Shown here: positions 1 through 8,373 of the stretch, one piece after another
How the letters are laid out: every line of letters starts with the position of its first letter
How positions within the stretch are numbered: position 1 is the first letter of the stretch
Source of the DNA: DAITQM01 sp036832975
GTDB lineage: Bacteria; Pseudomonadota; Gammaproteobacteria; Xanthomonadales; Wenzhouxiangellaceae
Assembly: GCA_036832975.1 (NCBI GenBank)
Contig: DAITQM010000014.1
Coordinates: 1-64,000 of the forward strand
Direction of reading: 5' to 3'
DNA: 64,000 bases
The notes under the pieces: generated by a model
Database searches by the model: none
Seen by the model: only the letters and a program-made list of their open reading frames with translations
Told to the model about the DNA's origin: nothing
Translations under genes and position numbers: made by a program

Positions 1-2249
1 CCGGCGGATTCGCCTCGCCGCTGCATCTGTCCAGCCTGGACGGGACCAACGGCTTCAAACTCGACGGCGAGGCGACGGGCCATAAGTCCGGCCGTTCGGT
101 CGCGGCCGCCGGCGATGTCAACGGCGATGGCCTCGACGATCTCATCGTCGGCGCTGATCGCGCCGCTCACAACGGCATCTATTCCGGGCGCAGTTACGTG
201 GTGTTCGGCCGTGATATACCAGGCGGTGACCCTGCGTTTCCAGCCGCCTTCCAACTTTCCAGTCTGGATGGCAACACTGGCTTTAAGCTCGACGGCGAGG
301 CGACGTTTGATTATACCGGCCGCTCGGTCAGCGCCGCGGGCGATGTCAACGGCGACGGGGTGGACGATCTGATCGTCGGCGCGCCTGAAGCCGACCCCAA
401 CGGCTTCTTTTCTTCCGGGCGCAGCTACGTGGTGTTCGGCAAAGACACCGCAACCGAGGGCAATTTTCCATCTTCGCTGCCTCTGTCCGCCCTCGACGGG
501 ACCAACGGCTTCCAGCTCGACGGCGAGGCGGCGGGCGATTTTTCCGGCGTTTCGGTCGCGGCCGCCGGCGATCTCAATGGCGACGGCCTCGACGATCTGA
601 TTGTCGGCGCTTATCTCGCCGACCCCAACGGCAGCCTTTCCGGGCGCAGTTACGTGGTGTTCGGAAAGACCGGCGGATTCGCCTCCCCGCTGCCACTGTC
701 CAGCCTGGACGGGACCAACGGCTTTAAGCTCGACGGCGAAGCGGCGGGCGATTATTCCGGCCGCTCGGTCAGCGCCGCCGGCGATCTCAATGGCGACGGG
801 GTGGACGATGTAATCGTCGGCGCTTTCCGCGCCGATCCCAACGGCAGCAATTCCGGGCGCAGTTATGTGGTGTTCGGCGTACAAGCCCCTGTTGTAACGG
901 TCAATCCCACGTCCGGTCTGACTACCACCGAAGGCGGCGGCACGGATGCGTTTACCGTGGTGCTGAACGCCCAACCCAGCGCCGACGTGACCATCCCCTT
1001 GGCGAGCGACGGTACGAGCGAAGGCATGGTCTCTCCGGCCGGCCTGACGTTTACGTCGGCCAATTGGAACACACCGCAAATCGTCACCGTCACCGGCGTC
1101 GATGATGCCGTGGACGACGGCGATATCGGCTACACGATCGTCACCGCAGCCGCGGTCAGCGCGGACGGCAACTTCAACGGCTTCGATCCGGCCGACGTGG
1201 CGGTCACCAACCAGGACGACGACGTGGCCGGCGTGACGGTTGCTCCCACGTCCGGACTGACCACCACCGAAAGTGGCGGGGAGGATACGTTTACCGTGGT
1301 CCTCGACAGCGAACCCACAGCGGACGTGACCGTCGCCCTCAGTTCTTCGGATCCCGGCGAAGGGACGGTGAGCCTGGCGTCTCTGACGTTTACATCCGCC
1401 AATTGGAACGTGGCCCAGACCGTCACCGTCACCGGCCAGGATGACAACGCCGTCGACGGCGACCAGGCTTACACCATCCAGGTGGGACCGGTCACCAGCG
1501 CCGATGGCAACTTCAGCGCGCTCGATCCCGCCGACGTGGCCGTGACCAACACGGATCAAGACGTGGCAAGCCTCATGCTGAATCCCGCGGTCCTCGGCTT
1601 CGGCAACGTGGGGGTTGGCCAGACCTCCGCGGCGCAAATGGTGACGCTGGAAAACACCGGCACAATCGCTTTGAACCTCGGCCTGCTGGGGTTGAGCGGG
1701 GCGAATGCCGGGGACTTTGCGCTGCTCAATGACAATTGCTCCAGCCAGCCGATCGCGCCGTCCAACACCTGCACGTTCGATGTGAATTTCACGCCGGCCG
1801 ATACCGGCGCCCGCACCGCCCAGGTGGACGTCCCCTCCGATGCGCCATCGAGCCCGGATGGCGTCGCGCTGTCCGGCACCGGCATCCAGCCCGCGGCGGT
1901 AGTCCTGATGCCCACCCGGCTGGATTTCGGCAACCAGACCATCGCCATCCCCAGCGATCCTTTGACACTTACCGTAATGAGCACCGGCACGGCGCCGTTG
2001 AATGTGGATGACGTGGCGGTGACCGGCTCCGCCGCCGCCGACTACCAGGTGGTGGCGGACGATTGCACCGGAATGATCGTTGCCTCCGGCTTGTCTTGCG
2101 ATGTGCAGGTGCGTTTCCTGCCGCAGACCACCGGCACGAAGCTGGCTAACCTGACGGTCAGCACCAATGCCTCGACCAGCCCGGATAAAGCCAAGCTGGT
2201 GGGCAGCGGCATTACCGTAGACGGGGTCTTCAGCGACAGCGGCGAGTGA
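1..2249 (+). CDS. FG-GAP / choice-of-anchor D surface protein (5' partial)
   Basis: The frame is already open at base 3, so the N-terminus lies outside the window. The visible part starts with four FG-GAP (integrin alpha-like beta-propeller) repeats. Each carries an 'LDG..GF.LDGEA' strand, a Ca-binding-like DxNGDGxDDLIVGA loop and a closing 'GRSYVVFG'. Two roughly 110-residue Ig/Calx-beta-like repeats follow (nt 890-1560), each starting 'PTSGLTTTE' and ending 'DVAVTN'. The C-terminal part is two choice-of-anchor D (ASH/HYDIN-like) domains, with 'LGFGNVGVGQTS' and 'LDFGNQTIAI' starts. There is no obvious C-terminal membrane anchor, so a secreted or cell-surface adhesive role is likely but inferred. 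The near-identical FG-GAP repeats could recombine. Confidence 0.85.
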   Translation, partial: GGFASPLHLSSLDGTNGFKLDGEATGHKSGRSVAAAGDVNGDGLDDLIVGADRAAHNGIYSGRSYVVFGRDIPGGDPAFPAAFQLSSLDGNTGFKLDGEATFDYTGRSVSAAGDVNGDGVDDLIVGAPEADPNGFFSSGRSYVVFGKDTATEGNFPSSLPLSALDGTNGFQLDGEAAGDFSGVSVAAAGDLNGDGLDDLIVGAYLADPNGSLSGRSYVVFGKTGGFASPLPLSSLDGTNGFKLDGEAAGDYSGRSVSAAGDLNGDGVDDVIVGAFRADPNGSNSGRSYVVFGVQAPVVTVNPTSGLTTTEGGGTDAFTVVLNAQPSADVTIPLASDGTSEGMVSPAGLTFTSANWNTPQIVTVTGVDDAVDDGDIGYTIVTAAAVSADGNFNGFDPADVAVTNQDDDVAGVTVAPTSGLTTTESGGEDTFTVVLDSEPTADVTVALSSSDPGEGTVSLASLTFTSANWNVAQTVTVTGQDDNAVDGDQAYTIQVGPVTSADGNFSALDPADVAVTNTDQDVASLMLNPAVLGFGNVGVGQTSAAQMVTLENTGTIALNLGLLGLSGANAGDFALLNDNCSSQPIAPSNTCTFDVNFTPADTGARTAQVDVPSDAPSSPDGVALSGTGIQPAAVVLMPTRLDFGNQTIAIPSDPLTLTVMSTGTAPLNVDDVAVTGSAAADYQVVADDCTGMIVASGLSCDVQVRFLPQTTGTKLANLTVSTNASTSPDKAKLVGSGITVDGVFSDSGE

Positions 2250-2279
2250 CCGATTCATGAGTTGATATCCTCCGCTCAT

Positions 2280-2296
2280 GGTGGGATAGTCCCACC
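2280..2296. promoter_or_regulatory. Short perfect hairpin downstream of the surface-protein gene
   Basis: A 7-bp perfect inverted repeat (ggtggga / tcccacc) with a 3-nt loop lies 30 bp after the stop codon and directly before the GTG of the vapB remnant. There is no T-tract, so it is a weak terminator candidate. It could instead be the relic of an operator in front of the former vapBC pair. Confidence 0.3.
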
Positions 2297-2439
2297 GTGA
2301 GCGTGACCACCGCTGACCAAAAAAGGCGTGTCGTGCTGCCGGAAGCCACCCCGGGAGATGTGTTCGACGTGCAGCGGGACGCGATCTGGCGCATGACCCG
2401 CGAGTCGTCATTTTCCTCGATACTAATGTGCTGATCTAA
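2297..2439 (+). pseudogene. Decayed vapBC toxin-antitoxin remnant
   Basis: From GTG 2297 the frame gives an AbrB/VapB-like N-terminus ('TTADQKRRVVLPEATPGDVF'). It then runs into residues like the antitoxin C-terminus ('WRMTRES'), as if the middle of the gene had been deleted. In another frame from about 2407 the typical start of a PIN toxin follows, VIFLDTNVLI. It stops at TAA 2437-2439, which is supplied by the end of the inserted inverted-repeat element. So both genes are broken: the antitoxin by an internal deletion and the toxin after about ten codons. This is read from short matches to family patterns; no intact product is possible. Confidence 0.6.
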
Positions 2440-2592
2440 CAGGTTGTTGAAAAAAGGCTCTCCTGCCTTTTTCAAGTCGCGAGTCCGGTACATGCCCGGA
2501 CTCGCTCTCGCCGGATCAAGCACTGACGCGCTTGATCCGCGTGCGGAACATCCCTGTTCCGCCTTAACAAGCTGTTTTTCAACAGCCTGCTA
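2437..2592. mobile_element. MITE-like element with 18-bp terminal inverted repeats and serial hairpins
   Basis: The ends 'taacaggttgttgaaaaa' (2437-2454) and the reverse complement of 2575-2592 match at 16 of 18 positions. Inside are consecutive hairpins: gaaaaaaggc/gcctttttc (2449-2473, one bulge), gcgagtccgg/ccggactcgc (10-bp perfect stem, 2478-2504), cggatcaagc/gcttgatccg (10-bp perfect stem, 2512-2539) and gcggaac/gttccgc (2543-2562). The right terminus also folds on itself (gctgtt/aacagc). There is no coding capacity. It interrupts the vapC remnant, so it is best read as a non-autonomous inserted element of about 156 bp. Confidence 0.65.
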
Positions 2593-2641
2593 AGGAGGGA
2601 GAACCGCCACAATCTTGACGCCAAGGCGTTTCCAGTGTAGT

Positions 2642-2667
2642 CTTCTATCTTTCAATCGCGATAGAAG
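2642..2667. promoter_or_regulatory. Candidate SahR operator
   Basis: A perfect 8-bp inverted repeat, cttctatc - 10 nt - gatagaag, lies immediately upstream of the regulator gene. Its right arm runs into the probable Shine-Dalgarno sequence (aagga, 2665-2669). ArsR-type regulators bind such dyads and often repress their own operon. The placement would let the protein control itself and metH. The link to SahR is inferred. Confidence 0.45.
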
Positions 2668-2676
2668 GATATAAAG

Positions 2677-3609
2677 ATCAACCTCGAAACGACCAGCGAA
2701 TGCTGCCGGCTGCTCGCCGATATGACTCGCTTGCGCCTGCTCTCGCTGTTGGAATTGGATGAGTTCAGCGTCGCCGAACTGGCGGCGGTGACCCGTCTGG
2801 CACAGCCGCGGGTTTCGACGCATCTCGCCAGGCTGAAAGAAGCCGGGCTGGTGGCCGACCGGCGGGCCGGGGTTTCGGTCTATTACCGAATCGCCGCCGG
2901 GCCGGACGATACGCCGCTCGGCGCCTTGTGGAAGACGTTGCGAACCCATGCCGACGACACGCTGCTCGCCGCCGACGCCCAGCGCGCCAACCGTGTCCGC
3001 GCAGCGCGCACCGGCGGCGGCAGTTGGGCCGACACCGTCGCCGGCGATATGGAACGGCACTATTCGCCGGGCCGCACCTGGGAAGCGGTCTCCCGGGCGC
3101 TGGTCCAACTGCTCGACCTCGGCGACACGCTCGATATCGCCTCCGGCGACGGGGCGATGGCCGAATTGCTCGCCCGCCAAGCTCAGCGCCTGGTCTGCGT
3201 CGATCTCAGCGAAAAAGTCGTCAGCGCCGGGCGCGAGCGGCTGCGCCGCCAGACCCATGTCGAATTCCGCCAGGGCGACATGCACGCCTTGCCGGTCGCC
3301 GATGCGGATTTCGACACCGTACTGATGCTCCACGCCCTGACGTATTCCGAACGGCCCGCCGCGGCGCTCAAAGAGGCGGCGCGGGTGCTGCGCCCCGGCG
3401 GGATACTGGTTGTTGCGACCTTGCTGAAACATGCCCACCGGACCGTCGTCGAAACCTTCGGCCACCGTAACCTCGGGTTCGAAATCGCCGAACTGCGCCG
3501 CTGGCTCAGCGCCGCCGGCCTCGAGGTCCGGCAGTGCCGGCGCGCCGCGGAGGAAAAGCGCCCACCGCACTTCGCGGTGCTGACCGCCCTGGCAGCCAAG
3601 CCGACATGA
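2677..3609 (+). CDS. sahR: ArsR-family HTH / SAM-methyltransferase fusion regulator (SahR-type)
   Basis: The N-terminal winged helix of ArsR type ('DMTRLRLLSLLE', then recognition-helix region 'LAQPRVSTHLARLKEAGL') is followed by a class I methyltransferase-like domain ('DIASGDGAMAELLA', 'VCVDLSEKVV', 'LRPGGILVVATLL'). This architecture is that of SahR regulators, which sense S-adenosylhomocysteine and control methionine-cycle genes. It overlaps metH by ATGA, which supports the role. The first ATG in frame (2722) would delete helix 1 of the HTH domain. Coding-like sequence continues upstream ('NLETTSECCRLLAD') to stop codon TAG 2662. The only plausible starts there are the rare ATC 2677 (7 nt after aagga) or ATA 2671, with no ATG, GTG or TTG. 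The true start is therefore uncertain; 2722 is the conservative alternative. Confidence 0.8.
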   Translation: MNLETTSECCRLLADMTRLRLLSLLELDEFSVAELAAVTRLAQPRVSTHLARLKEAGLVADRRAGVSVYYRIAAGPDDTPLGALWKTLRTHADDTLLAADAQRANRVRAARTGGGSWADTVAGDMERHYSPGRTWEAVSRALVQLLDLGDTLDIASGDGAMAELLARQAQRLVCVDLSEKVVSAGRERLRRQTHVEFRQGDMHALPVADADFDTVLMLHALTYSERPAAALKEAARVLRPGGILVVATLLKHAHRTVVETFGHRNLGFEIAELRRWLSAAGLEVRQCRRAAEEKRPPHFAVLTALAAKPT

Positions 3610-6600
3610 CCCATCGTCGCCGCCCCGCACGCGGCGCGGACCGCGGCGCGTCGTTTCGCACCGCGCTCGGCGAACGTATCCTGCTGCTCGACGGCGCGAT
3701 GGGCACAATGATCCAGCGCCTCGACCTTGGCGAAGACGATTATCGCGGCACCGAATTCGCCGCCCATCCCCGGCCCCTGCAAGGCAACAACGATCTGCTC
3801 AGCCTGACCCAGCCGGACGCCATCCTGGCGATCCACCGCGCCTATCTCACGGCCGGTGCCGATATCATCGAAACCAACACCTTCAACGCCAACGCCATTT
3901 CGCAGGCCGATTACGGCCTGGAGCACAAGGTCCCAGACATCAATCGGGCGGCGGCCAAACTCGCCCGCCGGGCGGCCGCCGAATGCGCTGCATTGCGGCC
4001 GGTCTTCGTCTTCGGCGCCCTCGGTCCGACCAATCGCAGCGCGTCGCTGTCGCCCGACGTCGCACGCCCCGGCTTTCGCAACATCGATTTCGACGGGCTG
4101 GCCGCGGCTTACCGCGAACAAGCCGCCGCACTGATCGCCGGCGGCGTCGACGGTTTGCTGATCGAAACCGTCTTCGATACGCTGAACGCCAAAGCGGCGT
4201 TGTACGCCACCGAAACGCTGTTCGACGAGTTGGGTTTCACTGTGCCTGTGATGCTCTCCGGCACCATCGTCGATCAGAGCGGCCGTAATCTCTCGGGGCA
4301 AACGATCGAGGCTTTCTGGTATTCGGTGCGTCACGGCAATTTAGCTGCGATCGGCCTTAATTGCGGTTTCGGGGCGCGCGAGTTGGCGCCGCACCTCAGC
4401 GAGCTATCGCGTCTTGCCGATGTCCCGGTATTGTGCTACCCGAACGCCGGCTTGCCCGACGAGATGGGTCACTACGTCGAAACGCCGGACGAAATGGCCG
4501 AACGGGTCGGCGAATTCGCCACCCGCGGCCTGGTCAACCTGGCCGGCGGTTGTTGCGGTACGACGCCGGAGCACATTGCGGCGCTCGCCGCGGCGCTGGC
4601 CGGCGGCGCGCCGCGCCAAATCCCGCCGCCGTCGCCCCACCTTCGTCTCGCCGGCATGGAAGCGCTGGTCGTCACCCCGCAAAGCAATTTCGTCAATATC
4701 GGCGAACGGACCAACGTCACCGGCTCAGCCCGCTTCCGGCGGCTGATCAGCGATGAGCATTATGACGAAGCACTCGACATCGCGCGCTCGCAAGTCGAAA
4801 ACGGCGCCCAGATCATCGACGTGAACATGGACGAGGGGTTGATCGACGGCGCCGCGGCGATGACCCGCTTCCTGCACCTGATCGCCGCCGAACCGGACAT
4901 CGCGCGCCGCCCGGTGATGATCGATTCTTCCGACTTCGCGGTGCTGGAAGCCGGTCTGAAATGCCTGCCCGGCAAAGGCATCGTCAATTCGATCAGCCTG
5001 AAAAACGGCAGCGCGGAATTTCTCGCCCAGGCTCAAACGATCCGCCGCTATGGCGCGGCGGTCGTCGTCATGGCCTTCGACGAGCGCGGCCAGGCCGACA
5101 GCGTCGAACGGCGGCTCGAGATCTTCAGCCGCGCCCATCGCCTGCTGACCGAGGAAGCCGGTTTCGAACCCGCCGATCTGATTTTCGACCCGAACATCTA
5201 CGCCGTCGCCACCGGCCTGCCCGAACACGAGCGCGCCGCCATCGATTACATCGCCAGTTGCCGCCGGCTCGGCGAACGCTTTCCCGGGGTCCACATCTCG
5301 GGCGGGGTCAGCAACCTGTCCTTCTCGTTTCGCGGCAACGAGGACGTGCGGCGGGCCATGCACGCCGTGTTCCTCTACCACGCTGTCAATGCCGGCATGA
5401 CGATGGGCATCGTCAACGCCGGGCAACTGGCGCTCTACGACGATATTCAGGAACCCCTGAAAACGCTTGCCGAGGACGTTATTTTAGCCCGTCACCCAGA
5501 AGCCGGAGAACGCCTGCTGGCCTATGCGGCGAGTGCCGGACGGCAGACCAGCGGGCGGCGGCAGGATACCGAGGCATGGCGCAATTTAGCCATCGACGAT
5601 CGGCTACGGCATGCCTTGATCAACGGCATCGACCGTTATATCGAAACCGACACCGAAGAGGCCAGGCGCCATGCGCCGGCGGCGTTGACAGTGATCGAAG
5701 GGCCGCTGATGGCCGGCATGAACGAGGTCGGCGACCGTTTCGGCGCCGGCCGCATGTTCCTGCCGCAGGTGGTCAAAAGCGCCCGGGTCATGAAAAAAGC
5801 AGTGGCCGTTCTGATCCCGCACATCGAAGCCGAACAGCAAGGAACACTCAACGATCGCGGTAAGATCGTCATCGCCACGGTCAAAGGCGACGTTCACGAC
5901 ATCGGCAAGAACATCGTCGCCGTCGTGCTCGGCTGCAACGGTTTTAAAGTGATCGACCTCGGTGTCATGGTGCCGGCCGAGCGGATACTCGAAACCGCCG
6001 GCCGGGAAAGCGCCGATTTGATCGGACTGAGCGGCCTGATCACACCGTCGCTTGAAGAAATGCGCCAAGTGGCGGCCGAAATGCAGCGCCAGGGAATCAC
6101 GATTCCATTGCTGATCGGCGGCGCGACAACTTCGCGCGCCCACACGGCACTGAAAATCGCCCCCGAATACCAGGCGCCTGCGGTCTGGGTCAAAGACGCA
6201 TCGCGCGCCGTCGGTGTCGTCGAAAATTTATTGAATAAGAATAAAAAGGACGATTTCTGCGCCGCTGTCGCCGCCGACTACGCGGCGCTGCGTGAACAGC
6301 GCGCCCGGCCCGACCCCGCCCGCGCTCTGCGGCCGCTCACCACGGCGCGCGCCAATCGCGAGGCCACCGATTGGCAGGCCTATCGGCCGCCGCTACCCAA
6401 CGCCCCCGGCCGGCATGACCTCGGCGCGCTGCCGCTGGCCGATATCGCTGAATTCATCGACTGGACACCGTTCTTCCAGACCTGGGAACTGAACGGCCGC
6501 TACCCGGCCATCCTCGACGATGCGCAATGCGGCAAAGCGGCGCGCGAACTGTATGCCGATGCCACGGCAATGCTCGCCCGCATCGTCGAAGACCATTTGC

Positions 6601-7298
6601 TCGAAGCGCGCGCCGTCTGTGCGCTGTTGCCGGCGGTATCGCGCGGCGACGACGTGCTCGTCCGCGAAGGAGCAGCGGGCGGCGAATTCATCGAAACACT
6701 GTGTTTCCTGCGCCAGCAATCTCCGAAAGCGCAAGGCAAACCCAACCGCGCTCTCGCCGATTGGATCGCCCCCGAAGACAGCGGCGTCGCCGATTACATC
6801 GGCCTGTTCGCCGTCACCGCCGGGCTCAAGCTCGAACAGGCCATTGCTCCCTACACGGCGGCCCACGACGATTACCGGGCGATTCTGACCAAAGCCCTCG
6901 CCGACCGCCTCGCCGAAGCCGCCGCCGAATGGCTGCACCGCAAGGTGCGTACCGAACTTTGGGGTTACGCGCCCGCCGAAGCACTCAGCAACGAACAACT
7001 GATCGGCGAAGCCTACCGCGGCATCCGCCCCGCCCCCGGCTATCCCGCCTGCCCCGACCATACCGAAAAAGAAAAGATCTTTCGCCTGCTCGACGCCCGC
7101 CGGCGGACCGGCATCGAACTGACCGAGACGATGGCCATGCACCCCGCCGCCTCCATCGCTGGCTACTATTTCTCGCACCCGGAAAGCCGATACTTCGTCG
7201 TCGGGAAACTCGCCCCCGATCAGCTCGCCGACTACGCCCGCCGCAAAAACTGGGACGAAACCACTGCCCGCCGATGGCTTGCCGCGAATATCGATTGA
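3606..7298 (+). CDS. metH: Cobalamin-dependent methionine synthase
   Basis: MetH transfers a methyl group from 5-methyltetrahydrofolate to homocysteine through cobalamin. At 1230 residues it has the full family length and all four modules. The homocysteine-binding barrel carries zinc ligands in 'GLNCGFGARE' and 'AGGCCGTTPEH'. The pterin-binding domain has 'FVNIGERTNVTGS'. The B12-binding domain has DxHxxG in 'VKGDVHDIGKN' and 'LSGLITPSLEEM'. The C-terminal SAM-dependent reactivation domain has 'RTELWGYAPAE' and 'GYYFSHPESRYF'. ATG 3606 overlaps the sahR stop (ATGA), implying translational coupling. An upstream in-frame ATG at 3534 would lie deep inside sahR and is rejected. Confidence 0.96.
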   Translation: MTHRRRPARGADRGASFRTALGERILLLDGAMGTMIQRLDLGEDDYRGTEFAAHPRPLQGNNDLLSLTQPDAILAIHRAYLTAGADIIETNTFNANAISQADYGLEHKVPDINRAAAKLARRAAAECAALRPVFVFGALGPTNRSASLSPDVARPGFRNIDFDGLAAAYREQAAALIAGGVDGLLIETVFDTLNAKAALYATETLFDELGFTVPVMLSGTIVDQSGRNLSGQTIEAFWYSVRHGNLAAIGLNCGFGARELAPHLSELSRLADVPVLCYPNAGLPDEMGHYVETPDEMAERVGEFATRGLVNLAGGCCGTTPEHIAALAAALAGGAPRQIPPPSPHLRLAGMEALVVTPQSNFVNIGERTNVTGSARFRRLISDEHYDEALDIARSQVENGAQIIDVNMDEGLIDGAAAMTRFLHLIAAEPDIARRPVMIDSSDFAVLEAGLKCLPGKGIVNSISLKNGSAEFLAQAQTIRRYGAAVVVMAFDERGQADSVERRLEIFSRAHRLLTEEAGFEPADLIFDPNIYAVATGLPEHERAAIDYIASCRRLGERFPGVHISGGVSNLSFSFRGNEDVRRAMHAVFLYHAVNAGMTMGIVNAGQLALYDDIQEPLKTLAEDVILARHPEAGERLLAYAASAGRQTSGRRQDTEAWRNLAIDDRLRHALINGIDRYIETDTEEARRHAPAALTVIEGPLMAGMNEVGDRFGAGRMFLPQVVKSARVMKKAVAVLIPHIEAEQQGTLNDRGKIVIATVKGDVHDIGKNIVAVVLGCNGFKVIDLGVMVPAERILETAGRESADLIGLSGLITPSLEEMRQVAAEMQRQGITIPLLIGGATTSRAHTALKIAPEYQAPAVWVKDASRAVGVVENLLNKNKKDDFCAAVAADYAALREQRARPDPARALRPLTTARANREATDWQAYRPPLPNAPGRHDLGALPLADIAEFIDWTPFFQTWELNGRYPAILDDAQCGKAARELYADATAMLARIVEDHLLEARAVCALLPAVSRGDDVLVREGAAGGEFIETLCFLRQQSPKAQGKPNRALADWIAPEDSGVADYIGLFAVTAGLKLEQAIAPYTAAHDDYRAILTKALADRLAEAAAEWLHRKVRTELWGYAPAEALSNEQLIGEAYRGIRPAPGYPACPDHTEKEKIFRLLDARRRTGIELTETMAMHPAASIAGYYFSHPESRYFVVGKLAPDQLADYARRKNWDETTARRWLAANID

Positions 7299-7379
7299 GC
7301 TAAGTGGCCCAAAGGCGCAACAGTCAAATCCCCGCCCCCACCCCCCCCGCAGAGCCGGGGGGATCGCCTTCGACGATCG

Positions 7380-7595
7380 TACCCCCTTCCTAACCTTCCC
7401 CCGCCAGTTGGGGAGAGGTTCGGACCCCCTTCCCAACCTTCCCCCTGGAAGGGGGAAGGAGGGGTGCCCCCCGCTTGCGGAGTGTAATTAGACACTCCTC
7501 CGCTTGCGGGGAAGAGAAGAACAGATCCGCCGCTTGCGGGGAAGAGAAGAACAGATCCCCCTCCCCCGCTTGCGGGGGGCTGGGAGGGGGTATGG
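7380..7595. repeat. GC-rich palindromic repeat block between metH and lspA
   Basis: This convergent intergenic region is packed with variants of 'cccccgcttgcggggg' and 'ccttccccctggaaggggg' palindromes. It includes two identical direct copies of a 28-bp unit ('cgcttgcggggaagagaaga...') at 7501-7528 and 7531-7558. The same family recurs near 38.6, 39.2, 46.2, 47.6 and 49.6-50.1 kb. The strong dyads could act as bidirectional terminators, but no function is shown. Confidence 0.7.
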
Positions 7596-7596
7596 G

Positions 7597-8112
7597 CTAA
7601 ATGCATCGTTTACGCGACGAACGGCTGGGCGCTTTGTCCGGCAGTAGGCTTTCGATCAACAGCAGGATCACGCCGAGGGTGATCGCACTGTCGGCGAGGT
7701 TGAAGGCCGGCCAGTGCCAGCCGGCGTAATGCAGGTCAATGAAGTCGATGACGTAGCCGAGGCGTAGCCGGTCGCTGAGATTGCCGAGGGCGCCGCCCAG
7801 AACCAACGCGATGCCGATCGCCTGGCGGCGCGCATTGTGCGGCGTCTGCCATAACCAGACGAGCAACAGCACGCTGACCAGTGCCGCGGTGATGCTGAAA
7901 AACCAGCGCTGCCAGCCGCCGGCGTCGCTCAAAAAACTGAACGCCGCGCCGCGGTTGTGGGCCAGAGTCAGGTTAAACCAACTAGTCACCCGCCAGGGGC
8001 GGTACAGTTCCAACCAGCTCGCCGCCGCGAGCTTGCTCAACGCATCGGCCACGACAAGCGCGGCGCTGAGGCCGAGCCAACGGAAATAGCGGCGCCATTT
8101 TCCTTGCTCCAT
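7597..8112 (-). CDS. lspA: Lipoprotein signal peptidase (signal peptidase II)
   Basis: LspA cleaves the signal peptide of diacylglyceryl-prolipoproteins in the inner membrane. The protein has four hydrophobic segments and both catalytic aspartates, in 'GNLSDRLRLGYVIDFID' and 'FNLADSAI'. The conserved 'NRGAAFSFL' loop is present and the length of about 170 residues is normal. ATG 8112 is preceded by AGGTG about 9 nt upstream. GTG 8124 is an alternative but overlaps that Shine-Dalgarno sequence. The usual neighbour ileS is not present here. Confidence 0.95.
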   Translation of the reverse strand: MEQGKWRRYFRWLGLSAALVVADALSKLAAASWLELYRPWRVTSWFNLTLAHNRGAAFSFLSDAGGWQRWFFSITAALVSVLLLVWLWQTPHNARRQAIGIALVLGGALGNLSDRLRLGYVIDFIDLHYAGWHWPAFNLADSAITLGVILLLIESLLPDKAPSRSSRKRCI

Positions 8113-8135
8113 TATCGTGCTCACCTAATTTATAA

Positions 8136-8323
8136 CTAAGGGTCCGTGAAACAATAACTACCGATTTTCGCATCCCATTGGCACGCCGCCTGCGGCCGCT
8201 CCTCGGTCACGAAATCCTCAACGTAGGCCCGGCTACGCCTGCGGTTTCGCTCGGTCGTCGCGACCCCATTCGACGCACCACTGGGAGCGAAAACTCGGAG
8301 GTTATTGTTTCGCGAACCCTAAG
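8136..8323. mobile_element. MITE-like element upstream of lspA
   Basis: The left end 'ctaagggtccgtgaaacaat' and the reverse complement of the right end, 'cttagggttcgcgaaacaat', form imperfect terminal inverted repeats that extend for about 35 bp ('...aataac..ccga.ttttcgc'). The 188-bp element has no coding capacity and contains an internal cgtag/ctacg hairpin (about 8222-8237). It lies between the divergent or terminal ends of lspA and pmbA, so it may supply promoter or terminator sequence for lspA. Its autonomous parent is not in the window. Confidence 0.6.
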
Positions 8324-8373
8324 GTTGGCGCGTTGCTCATACACTATTCCTTTTTTCGTTCGTGAACTGCATT

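Noticed and set aside
2230..2523. A 97-codon minus-strand open frame over the vapBC remnant and MITE
   Set aside because: It crosses the element's hairpins, has no ribosome-binding site and shows no protein-like motifs. The plus-strand remnant explains the region.
2593..2676. Possible SAM or SAH riboswitch before sahR-metH
   Set aside because: No conserved riboswitch core can be recognised in this 80-bp stretch. The dyad at 2642-2667 with an adjacent protein regulator is a simpler explanation.
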